In this document: one piece after another, positions 8,666-17,869 of the stretch
How positions within the stretch are numbered: position 1 is the stretch's first letter
Layout of the letters: every line of letters starts with the position of its first letter
NCBI RefSeq assembly: GCF_010092445.1
Contig: NZ_CP048031.1
Coordinates: 2,790,001 to 2,854,000 of the forward strand
Length of the DNA stretch: 64,000 bases
Direction of reading: 5' to 3'
DNA from: Shewanella sp. Arc9-LZ
GTDB taxonomy: Bacteria > Pseudomonadota > Gammaproteobacteria > Enterobacterales > Shewanellaceae
Made by a program: the position numbers and the translations under genes
Notes under the pieces: generated by a model
The model's input: only the letters and a program-made list of their open reading frames with translations
What the model was told of the DNA's origin: nothing
The model's database searches: none

Positions 8666-10120
8666 ATGGCCCAATTAAATATAAACTTTATCAATCACAT
8701 TGAGAAAGAGTTACCCGCTCACTTGGCTTTAGAAGAGTTTATCGCCTATTGTGATAAACCACTTCGTAAATCCATTCGGGTGAATACGCTTAAAATCAGT
8801 ACTGCACAATTTTTCAGCATCATGACTAAAGCCGGCTGGCAACTGTCTCCAGTACCTTGGTGTGCTGACGGATTTTGGATTGAGGGTAAAGATGATATCC
8901 AACTGGGTAATGCCATTGAACATATTCAAGGGCTATTTTATATCCAAGAAGCCAGCTCAATGCTGCCGCCGACCGCATTATTTTCCAATGAAACCGCCGC
9001 CGAAATAATCTTAGATGTCGCTTCTGCGCCAGGTTCTAAAACCACTCAAATCGCAGCCTTAATGAATAACAGTGGCTTATTAGTCGCTAATGAATATTCT
9101 GCCAGTCGCGTTAAAGTATTACACGCTAATGTGTTACGTATGGGGGCCAGCCACACCGCCCTAACCCATTTTGATGGCCGAGTCTTTGGTGAATATTTAT
9201 ATGAATCGTTTGATGCTATTTTATTGGATGCTCCTTGTGGCGGCGAAGGTACCGTCCGTAAAGATCCCTTGGCATTAAAACACTGGGATATTGAAGATGT
9301 TACTGCGATTGGTGAAACCCAAAAAGATCTTATCGAATCAGCATTTTTAGCGTTAAAGCCAGGCGGAGTGTTAGTCTATTCGACTTGTACTCTAAGCCAG
9401 TTAGAAAACCAACATATCTGTTATCACTTACAGCAAACTTACCCCGATGCGGTTGAGTTTGTGTCACTGGCTGAGTTATTTGATGGTGCAAATAAAGCAT
9501 GCACTGAAGATGGTTTTTTACATGTTTGGCCACAGATTTACGACAGCGAAGGATTTTTTGTCGCTAAAATTCGTAAAACCGCCTCAGTCGAGCGAGTAAA
9601 AAAACAGCCTAAATTACAAAAAAACTTTCCTTTTACTCCCGTAAACGAAAAGCAAAAAGTGGAATTAACACAATACTTTCAAAACAACTTCTGTCTCGAG
9701 TTACCCAGCGATGACGTGATCATGTTGCGTGACGATGAATATTGGTTGTTTCCAGCCCAATTTATGCCTTTTATAGGCAAGATGCGTTTTCAACGTATTG
9801 GCATTAAGCTCGCTGATGCGATGAAAAAAGGCTACAAAGCTAAACATGAAGCCGTTATTGCTTTATCGGCAGCAGCGCATAATCCAGCAAAAACCATGGA
9901 ATTAAGTGCGGCGCAAGCACAAGGTTTTTTAATGGGTCGTGATATTGCTACAAGTACTTTTGATCAACCGACACAGCAGCAGTTAGCCATCATGCCACAA
10001 GGCGAAATGTTAGTGAGTTATCATAAAGTCGTGCTTGGGGTTGTAAAACATTTAGGCCATAGACTGAAAAACAATTTACCGCGTGATTTGGTCCGCGATA
10101 ACGTTAACTTGAGCCTATAG
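8666..10120 (+). CDS. rsmF: 16S rRNA m5C1407 methyltransferase RsmF
   Basis: A 484-residue RNA (cytosine-5) methyltransferase of the NOL1/NOP2/Sun family. The SAM-binding motif DVASAPGSKTTQIA lies near residue 115-130, motif IV DAPCGGEGT near 187-195 and motif VI YSTCTLS near 236-242, so both catalytic-site cysteines are present. The C-terminal part (residues 310-480) matches the RsmF-specific RNA-binding extension. E. coli YebU modifies C1407 of 16S rRNA on the 30S subunit. In E. coli it follows letAB directly; here a leftward Gate-domain gene separates them. Confidence 0.94.
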   Translation: MAQLNINFINHIEKELPAHLALEEFIAYCDKPLRKSIRVNTLKISTAQFFSIMTKAGWQLSPVPWCADGFWIEGKDDIQLGNAIEHIQGLFYIQEASSMLPPTALFSNETAAEIILDVASAPGSKTTQIAALMNNSGLLVANEYSASRVKVLHANVLRMGASHTALTHFDGRVFGEYLYESFDAILLDAPCGGEGTVRKDPLALKHWDIEDVTAIGETQKDLIESAFLALKPGGVLVYSTCTLSQLENQHICYHLQQTYPDAVEFVSLAELFDGANKACTEDGFLHVWPQIYDSEGFFVAKIRKTASVERVKKQPKLQKNFPFTPVNEKQKVELTQYFQNNFCLELPSDDVIMLRDDEYWLFPAQFMPFIGKMRFQRIGIKLADAMKKGYKAKHEAVIALSAAAHNPAKTMELSAAQAQGFLMGRDIATSTFDQPTQQQLAIMPQGEMLVSYHKVVLGVVKHLGHRLKNNLPRDLVRDNVNLSL

Positions 10121-10271
10121 CACGCTACACTATTTCGATGAGCAAGAATAAAGAATATAAAACATAATTATCAATGAATTACTATAAAACACAGTGATAA
10201 AACAGAGTGCTAAACCAACATTATTAATTAAATTTTATGCACAACACAATTTGAGTGCCTATAATTAATTC

Positions 10272-10391
10272 ATGTTCGACTCAGTATTTGGCATTTTAAG
10301 CTATCTTAAGATGCCACAACAGTAGCGCAAGGCTCTTAATCGAGCCCTTTCCCTAGGCCCAAAACAATTGGATAGTTTTGGGCCTTTTTTT
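10272..10391 (+). ncRNA. Candidate small RNA with three hairpins
   Basis: Three successive stem-loops are seen. The first is a perfect 11-bp stem at 10290-10315 (GGCATTTTAAG / CTTAAGATGCC, loop CTAT, one G-U pair). The second is a short stem GGCTC / GAGCC near 10331-10346. The third is an 11-bp intrinsic terminator (10355-10391) with a T-run. A TATAAT box at 10260-10265 would place the 5' end near 10272, giving a transcript of about 120 bases; no good -35 hexamer is seen. The stretch has no convincing ORF and is 150 bases past rsmF, so it could also be the end of the rsmF mRNA. I do not recognise a named RNA family. Confidence 0.5.
10355..10391 (+). terminator. Strong Rho-independent terminator
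   Basis: An 11-bp perfect stem AGGCCCAAAAC / GTTTTGGGCCT with a nine-base loop, followed by a run of T. It ends either the candidate small RNA or the rsmF transcript. Confidence 0.88.
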
Positions 10392-10455
10392 ATTATTTCA
10401 CCCACCAACACGCTCTAAAATGTGCTTAAGTCATAGGTTCATGGTGGTATTTGAG

Positions 10456-10495
10456 TAACGTTAGCGCAATTATTTAAGCAACTGCGCTAACGTTA
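10456..10495. repeat. 13-bp perfect inverted repeat
   Basis: TAACGTTAGCGCA at 10456-10468 pairs perfectly with TGCGCTAACGTTA at 10483-10495 across a 14-base loop. It may be a terminator for one of the convergent transcripts or a protein-binding palindrome; no clear T-run follows on either strand. A second hairpin, TGCCTGC-ACA-GCAGGCA, is at 10503-10519. Confidence 0.7.
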
Positions 10496-10620
10496 TTTTG
10501 TTTGCCTGCACAGCAGGCATATCAGAACTTTATTGCCGCGAAGTAAGCCACAAATTAGATAATTTGCTGTTAGTCTCAGGATTGAATTAGCTTCAATCTT
10601 GAACTAGCTGCAGATTTGAT

Positions 10621-11409
10621 TTAGCGGCCAACTAACTTAGCGGCATCTTTAAATAAATTAAAAAAGTTATCCGTGGTGTATTGAGCTAACTCTTCGAATT
10701 TTTCACCGCGCAATTCTGCGACAAATTCGGCAACATCTCGAACATAAGCAGGCTGATTTTCTTGGCCACGATGCGGCACCGGAGCTAAATAAGGTGAATC
10801 GGTTTCGACCAGTAATCGGTCTTTTGGTACTTGGCGAATAACACTGCGCAATTCACCTGCATTTTTAAACGTTACAATTCCTGAAACAGAAATATAAAAG
10901 CCTAAATCAATGGCGGCTTTGGCCATTTCCCAGTTTTCAGTAAAGCAATGCAACACGCCACCCACTTTGTCGGCATGACCTGCTTTTAGCATATTAATGG
11001 TATCTTCACGGGCATCGCGAGTATGTACAATTAATGGTTTATTCACCTCAACAGCTAACGCAATTTGTTGTTCAAAGCACTGCTGTTGCAAGGTTTTTGT
11101 GTCATTTGAATAGAAATAATCTAAGCCTGTTTCGCCAATGGCAACCACTCTGGGATCTTCTGCAAAACGTTTAATGTCTTCAATATTCAACCCTTCTTGT
11201 ACATCGAGAGGATGTACGCCAGAAGACAAAAACACATTATTAAAGGCAGACATTTTATCTCGCATGGCTTCAAAGCCTTGCTGACGAACGTTGACGCACA
11301 ATAGATAGTCAACGCCTTGAGCTTTGGCATTGTCCATAATGAATTGTAAACTGGCTGAGTCTGGGGCCGCTTTTAAGCGGTCAAGGTGGCAATGTGAATC
11401 AATTAGCAT
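10621..11409 (-). CDS. TatD-family metal-dependent hydrolase (YcfH-like)
   Basis: A 262-residue TIM-barrel hydrolase. Metal-binding residues are visible: DSHCHLD at 4-10, GETGLDYF near 92, HTRDA near 129, HCFTE near 154 and ETDSPYLAPVPHRG near 203-216. The family shows metal-dependent DNase activity; in E. coli the paralogue YcfH sits at the end of the pabC-mltG-tmk-holB cluster, exactly as here. It is the last gene of the leftward run and may be cotranscribed with pilZ (55-base gap). Confidence 0.92.
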   Translation of the reverse strand: MLIDSHCHLDRLKAAPDSASLQFIMDNAKAQGVDYLLCVNVRQQGFEAMRDKMSAFNNVFLSSGVHPLDVQEGLNIEDIKRFAEDPRVVAIGETGLDYFYSNDTKTLQQQCFEQQIALAVEVNKPLIVHTRDAREDTINMLKAGHADKVGGVLHCFTENWEMAKAAIDLGFYISVSGIVTFKNAGELRSVIRQVPKDRLLVETDSPYLAPVPHRGQENQPAYVRDVAEFVAELRGEKFEELAQYTTDNFFNLFKDAAKLVGR

Positions 11410-11464
11410 GGGAATTCTTTCGCAACTACATTAACAAATAAAACAGATGCGCAAGAATACCTAG

Positions 11465-11791
11465 CTACATAGTGCAGGTCAAATCGCTAGAGGCAAGTTC
11501 GCTTGATAATAATTTTTCAATATGATGTTTATGACTTTCAACATCAGTTTTAATTTTAACCCCAATACCCGCTGGGCGCCCACCAGATGCACCTAATGGA
11601 TTAATCCATACCACTGTGCCTTTAAATTCATTTGTTTGAGTGGCATTAGGCAATCGATAAGCAATGGTAAGCTCTTGGCCTAAAAAATGACTTTCTGTAG
11701 TCGCAACGAATAAACCTGCAGGCTTAATAAAAGGCATATAAGCACGATAAAGTTTATGTAATGTATCGTAATTAACAACAAGATCGACCAT
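11465..11791 (-). CDS. pilZ: Type IV pilus assembly PilZ-domain protein
   Basis: A 108-residue single-domain protein matching the original Pseudomonas PilZ: AYMPFIKPAGLFV near residue 17-29, VVWINPLGASGGRPAGIGVKI near 59-79. The arginine and (D/N)xSxxG signature of c-di-GMP-binding PilZ proteins is not seen (the equivalent region reads FVATTES), as in the pilus-specific PilZ, which works by protein contact with pilus assembly factors. The gene follows holB, the same linkage as in Pseudomonas, and is absent at this position in E. coli. Confidence 0.88.
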   Translation of the reverse strand: MVDLVVNYDTLHKLYRAYMPFIKPAGLFVATTESHFLGQELTIAYRLPNATQTNEFKGTVVWINPLGASGGRPAGIGVKIKTDVESHKHHIEKLLSSELASSDLTCTM

Positions 11792-11842
11792 AAATAATTA
11801 TTTTCTTTCCATAAGCAGGTTAAAAATCAATATAAAAACGTT

Positions 11843-12826
11843 TTAATGGGTCAACTGTCTAAATGTGAGCACATATTGTTGACACAAGGCTGGCGCGTTC
11901 ACACTCGGCATTGTTTCAAGTCTATGACACATGGTCATCACACGCCCAGCAAGTTCAATGACTTTTGATTGAACCAGTGGATTTAATGACTGACGACTTG
12001 TGTTTTCAGTTTTTAGCTTATTACTTTTTAACACATATTGGCGCAAGTACAAATACAAAACATTAAGTGCATCAACAATTTGTTGTTCTGACACCTTCAA
12101 TAAACTGTTGCTTAAATGACCCGTTTGTAAACTTTGGGCCCAATCTTGGCGAAATGTCAGCAGTTGTTGATAATGCTGACTGGTTAAACTATTTGCTAAC
12201 GCAAGAGGACCACCAACAACACTAAGACACCATGTAACATCATGGATTTTGCCATCGGCGTTGGCTGGCGGTAACAACTGCTGCGCCGCCAACCACTGAT
12301 GGATCTCATTTTTAGTTGGCTCAACAAAATTAAGCGTTTGACAACGACTGGTAATGGTCGCTAGTAACTGGGCTGATGTATTGGTTTGCAAAATGAGTAC
12401 AACATCATCGCCAGGTTCTTCAAGGGTTTTCAATAATGCATTAGCCGCTGCCAAATTTAAGCGTTCGGCATTAACGATTATAGCTACACGTGCGCCACCT
12501 TGCTGAGCCGTTTGGGTTAACGCTTGGCAGAGCTGACGAATTTGATCGACTTTAATTTGGTTGCCATCTGGTTCGATTATATATAAATCAGGATGATTAC
12601 CTGCTGCCAATAACAAACAACTTTTACACTGGCCACAAGCACCAACCGGAGTGAGTTGCTGGCAAAGCACAGTTTGCGCTGCGGCCTTAGCAAGCTTATC
12701 GCCCCCTAATGCTTTATCGATGTTGAACAAATGCGCATGACTGCTTTTGCCTCGATAATGCTGGTCAACAAAACGCTGATGTGGATCGGCTAACCAAGGC
12801 AGCTGGTCAATCTGATAATCACTCAT
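11843..12826 (-). CDS. holB: DNA polymerase III subunit delta prime
   Basis: A 327-residue clamp-loader subunit of the AAA+ fold. The P-loop position reads ALGGDKLAKA, degenerate as expected because delta prime does not bind ATP. A four-cysteine zinc module is present (C55, C64, C67, C70) and the SRC motif (TSRCQTLNF) lies near residue 170. It helps load the beta sliding clamp with gamma/tau and delta. It lies between tmk (28 bases upstream) and pilZ in one leftward operon. Confidence 0.95.
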   Translation of the reverse strand: MSDYQIDQLPWLADPHQRFVDQHYRGKSSHAHLFNIDKALGGDKLAKAAAQTVLCQQLTPVGACGQCKSCLLLAAGNHPDLYIIEPDGNQIKVDQIRQLCQALTQTAQQGGARVAIIVNAERLNLAAANALLKTLEEPGDDVVLILQTNTSAQLLATITSRCQTLNFVEPTKNEIHQWLAAQQLLPPANADGKIHDVTWCLSVVGGPLALANSLTSQHYQQLLTFRQDWAQSLQTGHLSNSLLKVSEQQIVDALNVLYLYLRQYVLKSNKLKTENTSRQSLNPLVQSKVIELAGRVMTMCHRLETMPSVNAPALCQQYVLTFRQLTH

Positions 12827-12854
12827 GTCGGCACATTATCCTTTTTAATATCAA

Positions 12855-13502
12855 TCACTGCTCACTCATAAGAGTGGATAAATGGCGTTGTAATTGTATA
12901 CCAATATCATTATGCACTTGTTCCATGGATTGACTGGCATCAATCACCACAATGCTGTCATCTTCATGCGCTAATTGTAAGTAGGTTCGTCTGGCTCGCT
13001 CAAAAAAATCAATCGCTTGTTGCTCTATTCTATCAAGCTCGCCACGACTGGCTGCACGGCTTAAGCCTAACGTAGGATCAATATCCAAATATAAAGTGAG
13101 ATCGGGTTTAAAACCACGTAAGCAAGCATCACTGACCGCTTTCACTAATGGCATTAACCCTCGGCCACCACCTTGATAAGCTAATGATGACAGATTGTGT
13201 CTATCGCCAAGTACCCATTGACCCGCAGACAAAGCAGGCTTAATAACATTGGCGATTAATTGTGTTCGCGCTGCATAAATAAGTAAGCATTCTGCTTCAT
13301 CGCATAATGGATCTGTCTCATCGGCAATTTTAACTAAATCGCGCATTTTTTCTGCCAAAGGAGTCCCGCCCGGCTCACGAGTACACACAGGAGCCTGACC
13401 GATATACTGCTTAATAATATCGTTAACAAGGGCTATCGCGCTTGATTTACCCGCGCCTTCTAATCCTTCAATGACAATAAACTTGCCTTGCTGTTGAGTC
13501 AT
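12855..13502 (-). CDS. tmk: Thymidylate kinase
   Basis: A 215-residue kinase that phosphorylates dTMP to dTDP. The P-loop is [12 protein letters not shown] (12-23), with [12 protein letters not shown] near 40-51 and [17 protein letters not shown] near 97-113, covering the DR(Y/H) motif and substrate site. Its ATG overlaps the mltG stop as ATGA, a four-base overlap that suggests translational coupling. This fits a cluster supplying DNA precursors together with dcd and holB. Confidence 0.96.
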   Translation of the reverse strand: MTQQQGKFIVIEGLEGAGKSSAIALVNDIIKQYIGQAPVCTREPGGTPLAEKMRDLVKIADETDPLCDEAECLLIYAARTQLIANVIKPALSAGQWVLGDRHNLSSLAYQGGGRGLMPLVKAVSDACLRGFKPDLTLYLDIDPTLGLSRAASRGELDRIEQQAIDFFERARRTYLQLAHEDDSIVVIDASQSMEQVHNDIGIQLQRHLSTLMSEQ

Positions 13503-14512
13503 TTTCTTTTTCTCTGAAATTCGTTTACGGCATTATTATGGGCTTTCAACGTAGATGAAAACACATGACTGCCATCATTGCGTGAAACAAAGTACAAGTA
13601 ATTTACTTTGGCTGGATTAGCGGCGGCAAATAATGATGCGCGACTTGGTGCAGCGATAGGCGTTGGCGGTAAACCATCAATCTTGTAGGTATTGAATGCC
13701 GTTGCTTCGCGTAAATCTTTACGAGTAATATTACCTTTATAACGTTCACCCATGCCATAAATTACCGTGGGGTCGGTCTGAAGACGCATACCTTTTTTAA
13801 GTCTATTATTAAACACTGCAGACACCCAATCACGCTCTTCAGGTTTGCCCGTTTCTTTTTCAATAATAGACGCAATAATTAATAATTCGTAAGGTGATGA
13901 TAAGGCTAAATCAGGGTCGCGCCCTTCCCATGCTTGCGCTAAGCTTAACTGCATCATGGTGTAGCTGCGGTTTAAAATAGTCTGTAAGTTATCATCTGCA
14001 TGATAATGGAATGTTTCTGGATAGAACTTACCCTCAGGCAAACCAGAGGTATCGCCATTTTGTAATAGCACTTGGTTAAAGTCGTCGGTATTTTTTGCTA
14101 AATGCTCAGTCGTGGTAAGTGCTTGCTGCCACTCGGCAATGGTTTTACCTTCGATTAAGGTGATGCTGAAAACCACTTGTTGGCCTAAGTACAGCCGTTT
14201 TAATAACGCTTCTAATGTATCGCCTGGGATCAATTGATACAAACCGGTTTTAATATGGGCAAGCTTAGGTTCAAGTTTGACCAGATATTTAACTTTCCAG
14301 CTATCGGTAATAAATGATTGTTGCTCTAGTTGTTGCGCAAGCTTAATCAAACTAGTACCAGGTTCAACCGTTAATGTTTGAATTTCAGTTAACTGTAATG
14401 GCTGTTTTTGGTAAGCGATTAAGCCAGATACAAGCCAATATCCTCCAAGACAAAATACTGTAAATAGAGGAATAAGACTGGCTAAAAAAAAGGTTTTTAT
14501 GGTTTTAATCAT
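13499..14512 (-). CDS. mltG: Endolytic peptidoglycan transglycosylase MltG
   Basis: A 337-residue YceG-family protein with one N-terminal membrane segment ([21 protein letters not shown]) and a periplasmic catalytic domain. The catalytic glutamate lies in [15 protein letters not shown] near residue 215, and the family YGMG and PPTPIAAPS motifs are present near 250-290. MltG cleaves nascent glycan strands and sets their length. The frame is open 17 codons further upstream, but that would run well into pabC; the chosen ATG overlaps the pabC stop by four bases. Confidence 0.95.
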   Translation of the reverse strand: MIKTIKTFFLASLIPLFTVFCLGGYWLVSGLIAYQKQPLQLTEIQTLTVEPGTSLIKLAQQLEQQSFITDSWKVKYLVKLEPKLAHIKTGLYQLIPGDTLEALLKRLYLGQQVVFSITLIEGKTIAEWQQALTTTEHLAKNTDDFNQVLLQNGDTSGLPEGKFYPETFHYHADDNLQTILNRSYTMMQLSLAQAWEGRDPDLALSSPYELLIIASIIEKETGKPEERDWVSAVFNNRLKKGMRLQTDPTVIYGMGERYKGNITRKDLREATAFNTYKIDGLPPTPIAAPSRASLFAAANPAKVNYLYFVSRNDGSHVFSSTLKAHNNAVNEFQRKRK

Positions 14513-15342
14513 GATGATAAATTCACACTCAAAATGTGCCTGAATCGCGGTGTTTGCGTCCAATGGCTAAATTGAAAATCGTCAATGGCAGTTACATCAA
14601 CAATGCCAAATAAACTGTTCGTTATAAATATATTGTCCGCGGCCTGAATATCACCAAGTGTTAATTGTGTAGCCATAACTGAGAAACCCTGACAGAGCAG
14701 AGTATCAATTAATGTCTCACGCATCACACCACTTACGCCCGCATGGGTTATTGCTGGGGTAAACACATGACCATTTTTGACTACAAAAATATTGGCCATG
14801 GATGACTCTATCACATTACCGTCACAGTCAAACACTAGCCAATCTTGATGAGTACTCGGTAGAGGTTGTGACTTTATGAGCACCTGTTCCAATCGGTTAA
14901 GGTGTTTCATTCCCGCTAGAAGTGGTTGCCTGCCAAGACATATGGGTGATGATGCTAGCGAGATACCACTTTGCTGCCAATCAAGGTAATGCTCAGGAAT
15001 GGGATGCACTGACACAACTTCTGTAACGTCTGCGCTCAAAGGAGCCTGATAACCACGGCCACCGACTCCACGCGTCAGCAATAGCTTTATACAATGTTGT
15101 GGGTATTGTTGGGCGAGTAGGATTAATTGTTGTATTAATAAGTCGCTTGGATGCCACTGAATACTTAGGCGCTCGCAACTTTGCTGCAAACGAGAAATAT
15201 GCCCGTCAAGGAATAGGATCCCTGCGGGCATATCAGCTGATGCTGTGCGCATGGTTGCGAACACACCATCACCATAAGCAACACCACGATCAAATGGACT
15301 CATTAGTCCGTTTTCAACGTGATTAACCCAAACTGGTGCCAT
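14509..15342 (-). CDS. pabC: Aminodeoxychorismate lyase
   Basis: A 277-residue fold-type IV PLP enzyme that releases pyruvate from aminodeoxychorismate to give p-aminobenzoate for folate. Features: the opening VNHVENGLMSPFDRGVAYGDGVF, GMKHLNRLEQVL near 142-153 with the PLP lysine, and ESSMANIF near 178. The ATG overlaps the dcd stop by one base (TAATG) after an AGGAT ribosome site, and the gene couples to mltG downstream, the same pair as in E. coli. Confidence 0.94.
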   Translation of the reverse strand: MAPVWVNHVENGLMSPFDRGVAYGDGVFATMRTASADMPAGILFLDGHISRLQQSCERLSIQWHPSDLLIQQLILLAQQYPQHCIKLLLTRGVGGRGYQAPLSADVTEVVSVHPIPEHYLDWQQSGISLASSPICLGRQPLLAGMKHLNRLEQVLIKSQPLPSTHQDWLVFDCDGNVIESSMANIFVVKNGHVFTPAITHAGVSGVMRETLIDTLLCQGFSVMATQLTLGDIQAADNIFITNSLFGIVDVTAIDDFQFSHWTQTPRFRHILSVNLSS

Positions 15343-15926
15343 TATTTATCCTGGCTGATCCGGCTTGCCACAGCCTCTTGTTGATCTTTGTACTTCGAGC
15401 TTTTACGCGTGTTATATGGACGAGCAACCGCAGAGCTTAAGCGCTCGAAATTAAGCGCACCAATCGTCATACCAGGGCGAAGAGCCAACGGCAATTTGCC
15501 ACTGTTAAAAAACTCAAGTACGATTTTACCTTGCCAACCGGGATCAATACGATGTGCGGTCACATGTACCATCAACCCTAAACGGGCAAGTGATGAGCGA
15601 CCATCTAACCAACCTACAACATCTGCAGGTAAGGTCACACTTTCATAGGTTACCGCTAATGCTAATTCGCCAGGATGAAGGAAAAAAGCTTGATCATCAG
15701 CAATTTCAATTTTATCGCTCATGATCCGATCAAGTGCTATTTGCATTTCTGCACTAGGGCCACTTAAATCGATGTAAGGTGCAGTATGGTCTTTAAATAC
15801 ACGAAATTGGCTGCCTAAACGTACATCCACGCTCACTCCCGAAATGGCTTCAATACCAGGACGAGGATCGATAATAATGGTGCCATTATCTAAACATTGC
15901 TCAATCTCTATATCAGTTAAACGCAT
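15342..15926 (-). CDS. dcd: dCTP deaminase
   Basis: A 194-residue homotrimeric enzyme converting dCTP to dUTP, a source of dTMP. Signature segments: [11 protein letters not shown] near 29-39, [27 protein letters not shown] near 108-134 and the catalytic glutamate in IVLEFFN. The length equals E. coli Dcd (193). It is 23 bases downstream of udk and one base overlaps pabC. Confidence 0.96.
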   Translation of the reverse strand: MRLTDIEIEQCLDNGTIIIDPRPGIEAISGVSVDVRLGSQFRVFKDHTAPYIDLSGPSAEMQIALDRIMSDKIEIADDQAFFLHPGELALAVTYESVTLPADVVGWLDGRSSLARLGLMVHVTAHRIDPGWQGKIVLEFFNSGKLPLALRPGMTIGALNFERLSSAVARPYNTRKSSKYKDQQEAVASRISQDK

Positions 15927-15949
15927 GCTGCACTCTCTTCTAGATAAGG

Positions 15950-16588
15950 CTACTTCGCCAATAAATGCTGAATTCTAGCTTTTAAAATATCAGTTGCGAT
16001 ACGGTTTTTACCGCCCCGTGGAACGATAATATCGGCATATTGTTTTGACGGCTCAATAAACTGTAAAAACATCGGGCGTACGGTTCGTTTATATTGTGAA
16101 ATAACCGATTCCATTGTTCTGCCACGTTCAGCAACATCACGAGTTAACCGACGTAAAAAGCAAATATCTAATGGCGTATCCATAAACACACTGGCATCCA
16201 TTAAGTCACGTAATTTAGGATTGGTTAATAATAGAATGCCTTCTAAGATAATCACTTTTTTAGGCTGCATGGTCAACGTGTCGCTAATACGAGTATGCTC
16301 AGTATAGCTGTAACATGGAATGCTAACTGGCTCACCTTGTTTAAGCTGAGATAAATGAGACGCTAATAACTGATGGTCTAACGCTTTTGGATGGTCGTAA
16401 TTAGTTTTGACACGATCTTCCATCGTCAAATGGCTTTGATCATGATAATAAGCATCCTCATTGATCACACCAATTTGATTTGTTCCTAAATCACGACACA
16501 ATTCTTCAAAAATTGTTTTAGCAATTAAACTTTTACCTGAAGCCGACGCACCGGCAATCCCAATAATGACACACTGCTGAGAATTCAT
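15950..16588 (-). CDS. udk: Uridine kinase
   Basis: A 212-residue P-loop kinase of the pyrimidine salvage pathway (uridine or cytidine to UMP or CMP). The P-loop is [14 protein letters not shown] (9-22); [17 protein letters not shown] and [12 protein letters not shown] follow in family order. It is linked to dcd, as in E. coli, and is nine bases downstream of apbC. Confidence 0.96.
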   Translation of the reverse strand: MNSQQCVIIGIAGASASGKSLIAKTIFEELCRDLGTNQIGVINEDAYYHDQSHLTMEDRVKTNYDHPKALDHQLLASHLSQLKQGEPVSIPCYSYTEHTRISDTLTMQPKKVIILEGILLLTNPKLRDLMDASVFMDTPLDICFLRRLTRDVAERGRTMESVISQYKRTVRPMFLQFIEPSKQYADIIVPRGGKNRIATDILKARIQHLLAK

Positions 16589-16597
16589 CTCTTAACC

Positions 16598-17713
16598 TTA
16601 CTCGTCTTCTGATATGCTAATTTTTACGGTTGATTGTACTTGTTGAAGTGCTAATTCTGCCCCTAGTTTGCGGGCAATTTCGCGATATATCCCTGACACT
16701 TCACTTTCTGGTTCGCTCATCACGCTCGGCGTACCATTGTCCATTGATTCACGAATATTGATGTGTAATGGCAGTGAGCCTAATAATGGTACGTTATAAC
16801 GTTCCGCTATTTGACTACCACCATGAGTACCAAATGGGTGTTCTTTATGGCCACATTCAGGACAAAGATGAAAACTCATGTTCTCGATAATCCCAAGTAC
16901 TGGAATGTTGACCTTGTTGAACATGGTGATGCCTTTCTTGGCATCCGCTAAAGCAATATCTTGCGGCGTTGTCACTATCACCGCACCGCTAACCGGTACT
17001 TTTTGCGATAATGTCAGTTGAATATCACCAGTTCCTGGTGGCATATCGACGATTAAATAGTCTAATTCAGGCCACTGCGTTTCGTTAAGTAACTGTGCTA
17101 AAGCACCTGCGGCCATAGGACCACGCCAAACTGCAGCTTCATCACCACTTAGCATAAAGCCAATTGATTGTGCAGAAATGCCATGCACCAATGCAGGTGT
17201 CATGTGCTTTCCATCTGGCGATTGTGGACGAAAATTAGGAATGCCCAACATCAATGGAATAGACGGGCCATAAATGTCGGCATCTAAAATACCCACTTCG
17301 GCGCCTTCAGCTTTTAACGCTAATGCGAGGTTTACTGCGGTGGTTGATTTACCCACACCGCCTTTACCAGAAGCCACAGCAATAACTTGTTTTACATTAG
17401 GAATAGGTGCAATGGCTGGCAGCGCGGAATAAACCCGTGGTTGGAAATCAATTTCACATTCCACTTCATCAATGGCGTCAAGAACAGCCAATTTATTGGT
17501 TATTGCCATCACGGTGTCACGGTATTGTGTCATACACGGATAAGGATAAACTAAGCCTAATTGTAGGCGTTTTCCTTCTATCGACAATGCGGTAACACAT
17601 CCTGCACTAACCAAACCTTTATGCAAATAAGGATCTTCAAATGCTTCTAAAATATCTAACACTGGTGACAATAATTCATCACTTAATTGATAATTTGTAT
17701 GCGTATTGACCAA
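16598..17713 (-). CDS. apbC: Iron-sulfur cluster carrier protein ApbC/Mrp
   Basis: A 371-residue P-loop ATPase that holds and transfers Fe-S clusters. An N-terminal MIP18-like domain (about 1-95) precedes the deviant Walker A ASGKGGVGKSTTAVNLA near 113. The cluster-binding CxxC is in LCPECGHKEHPFG near 283. The first codon appears to be TTG (17713), with GGAG eight bases upstream. It is divergent from metG, the mrp-metG arrangement of E. coli, and leads the long leftward operon. Confidence 0.94.
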   Translation of the reverse strand: MVNTHTNYQLSDELLSPVLDILEAFEDPYLHKGLVSAGCVTALSIEGKRLQLGLVYPYPCMTQYRDTVMAITNKLAVLDAIDEVECEIDFQPRVYSALPAIAPIPNVKQVIAVASGKGGVGKSTTAVNLALALKAEGAEVGILDADIYGPSIPLMLGIPNFRPQSPDGKHMTPALVHGISAQSIGFMLSGDEAAVWRGPMAAGALAQLLNETQWPELDYLIVDMPPGTGDIQLTLSQKVPVSGAVIVTTPQDIALADAKKGITMFNKVNIPVLGIIENMSFHLCPECGHKEHPFGTHGGSQIAERYNVPLLGSLPLHINIRESMDNGTPSVMSEPESEVSGIYREIARKLGAELALQQVQSTVKISISEDE

Positions 17714-17869
17714 AACGGCAACTCCGAACCAGAAATTTGCACAAGTGTATCAGAACTTGGTAAAAAAATAGCGACTAATAAGCCTTTTTAAGTCATGTTT
17801 TGGTGAAAAAAGTCTGCTAATCAGTTAGTATCAGGCAATATTTTTGGTGTAATTTGATATCGAGACAAA

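Larger units (their letters stand above)
10121..10620. other. 500-base intergenic region with several RNA-like structures
   Basis: No open reading frame with coding character is seen. The gap between rsmF and the convergent tatD holds a candidate small RNA with its own terminator (about 10272-10391), a 13-bp perfect inverted repeat (10456-10495) and a 7-bp hairpin (10503-10519). The remaining sequence is AT-rich without recognisable features. Confidence 0.7.
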
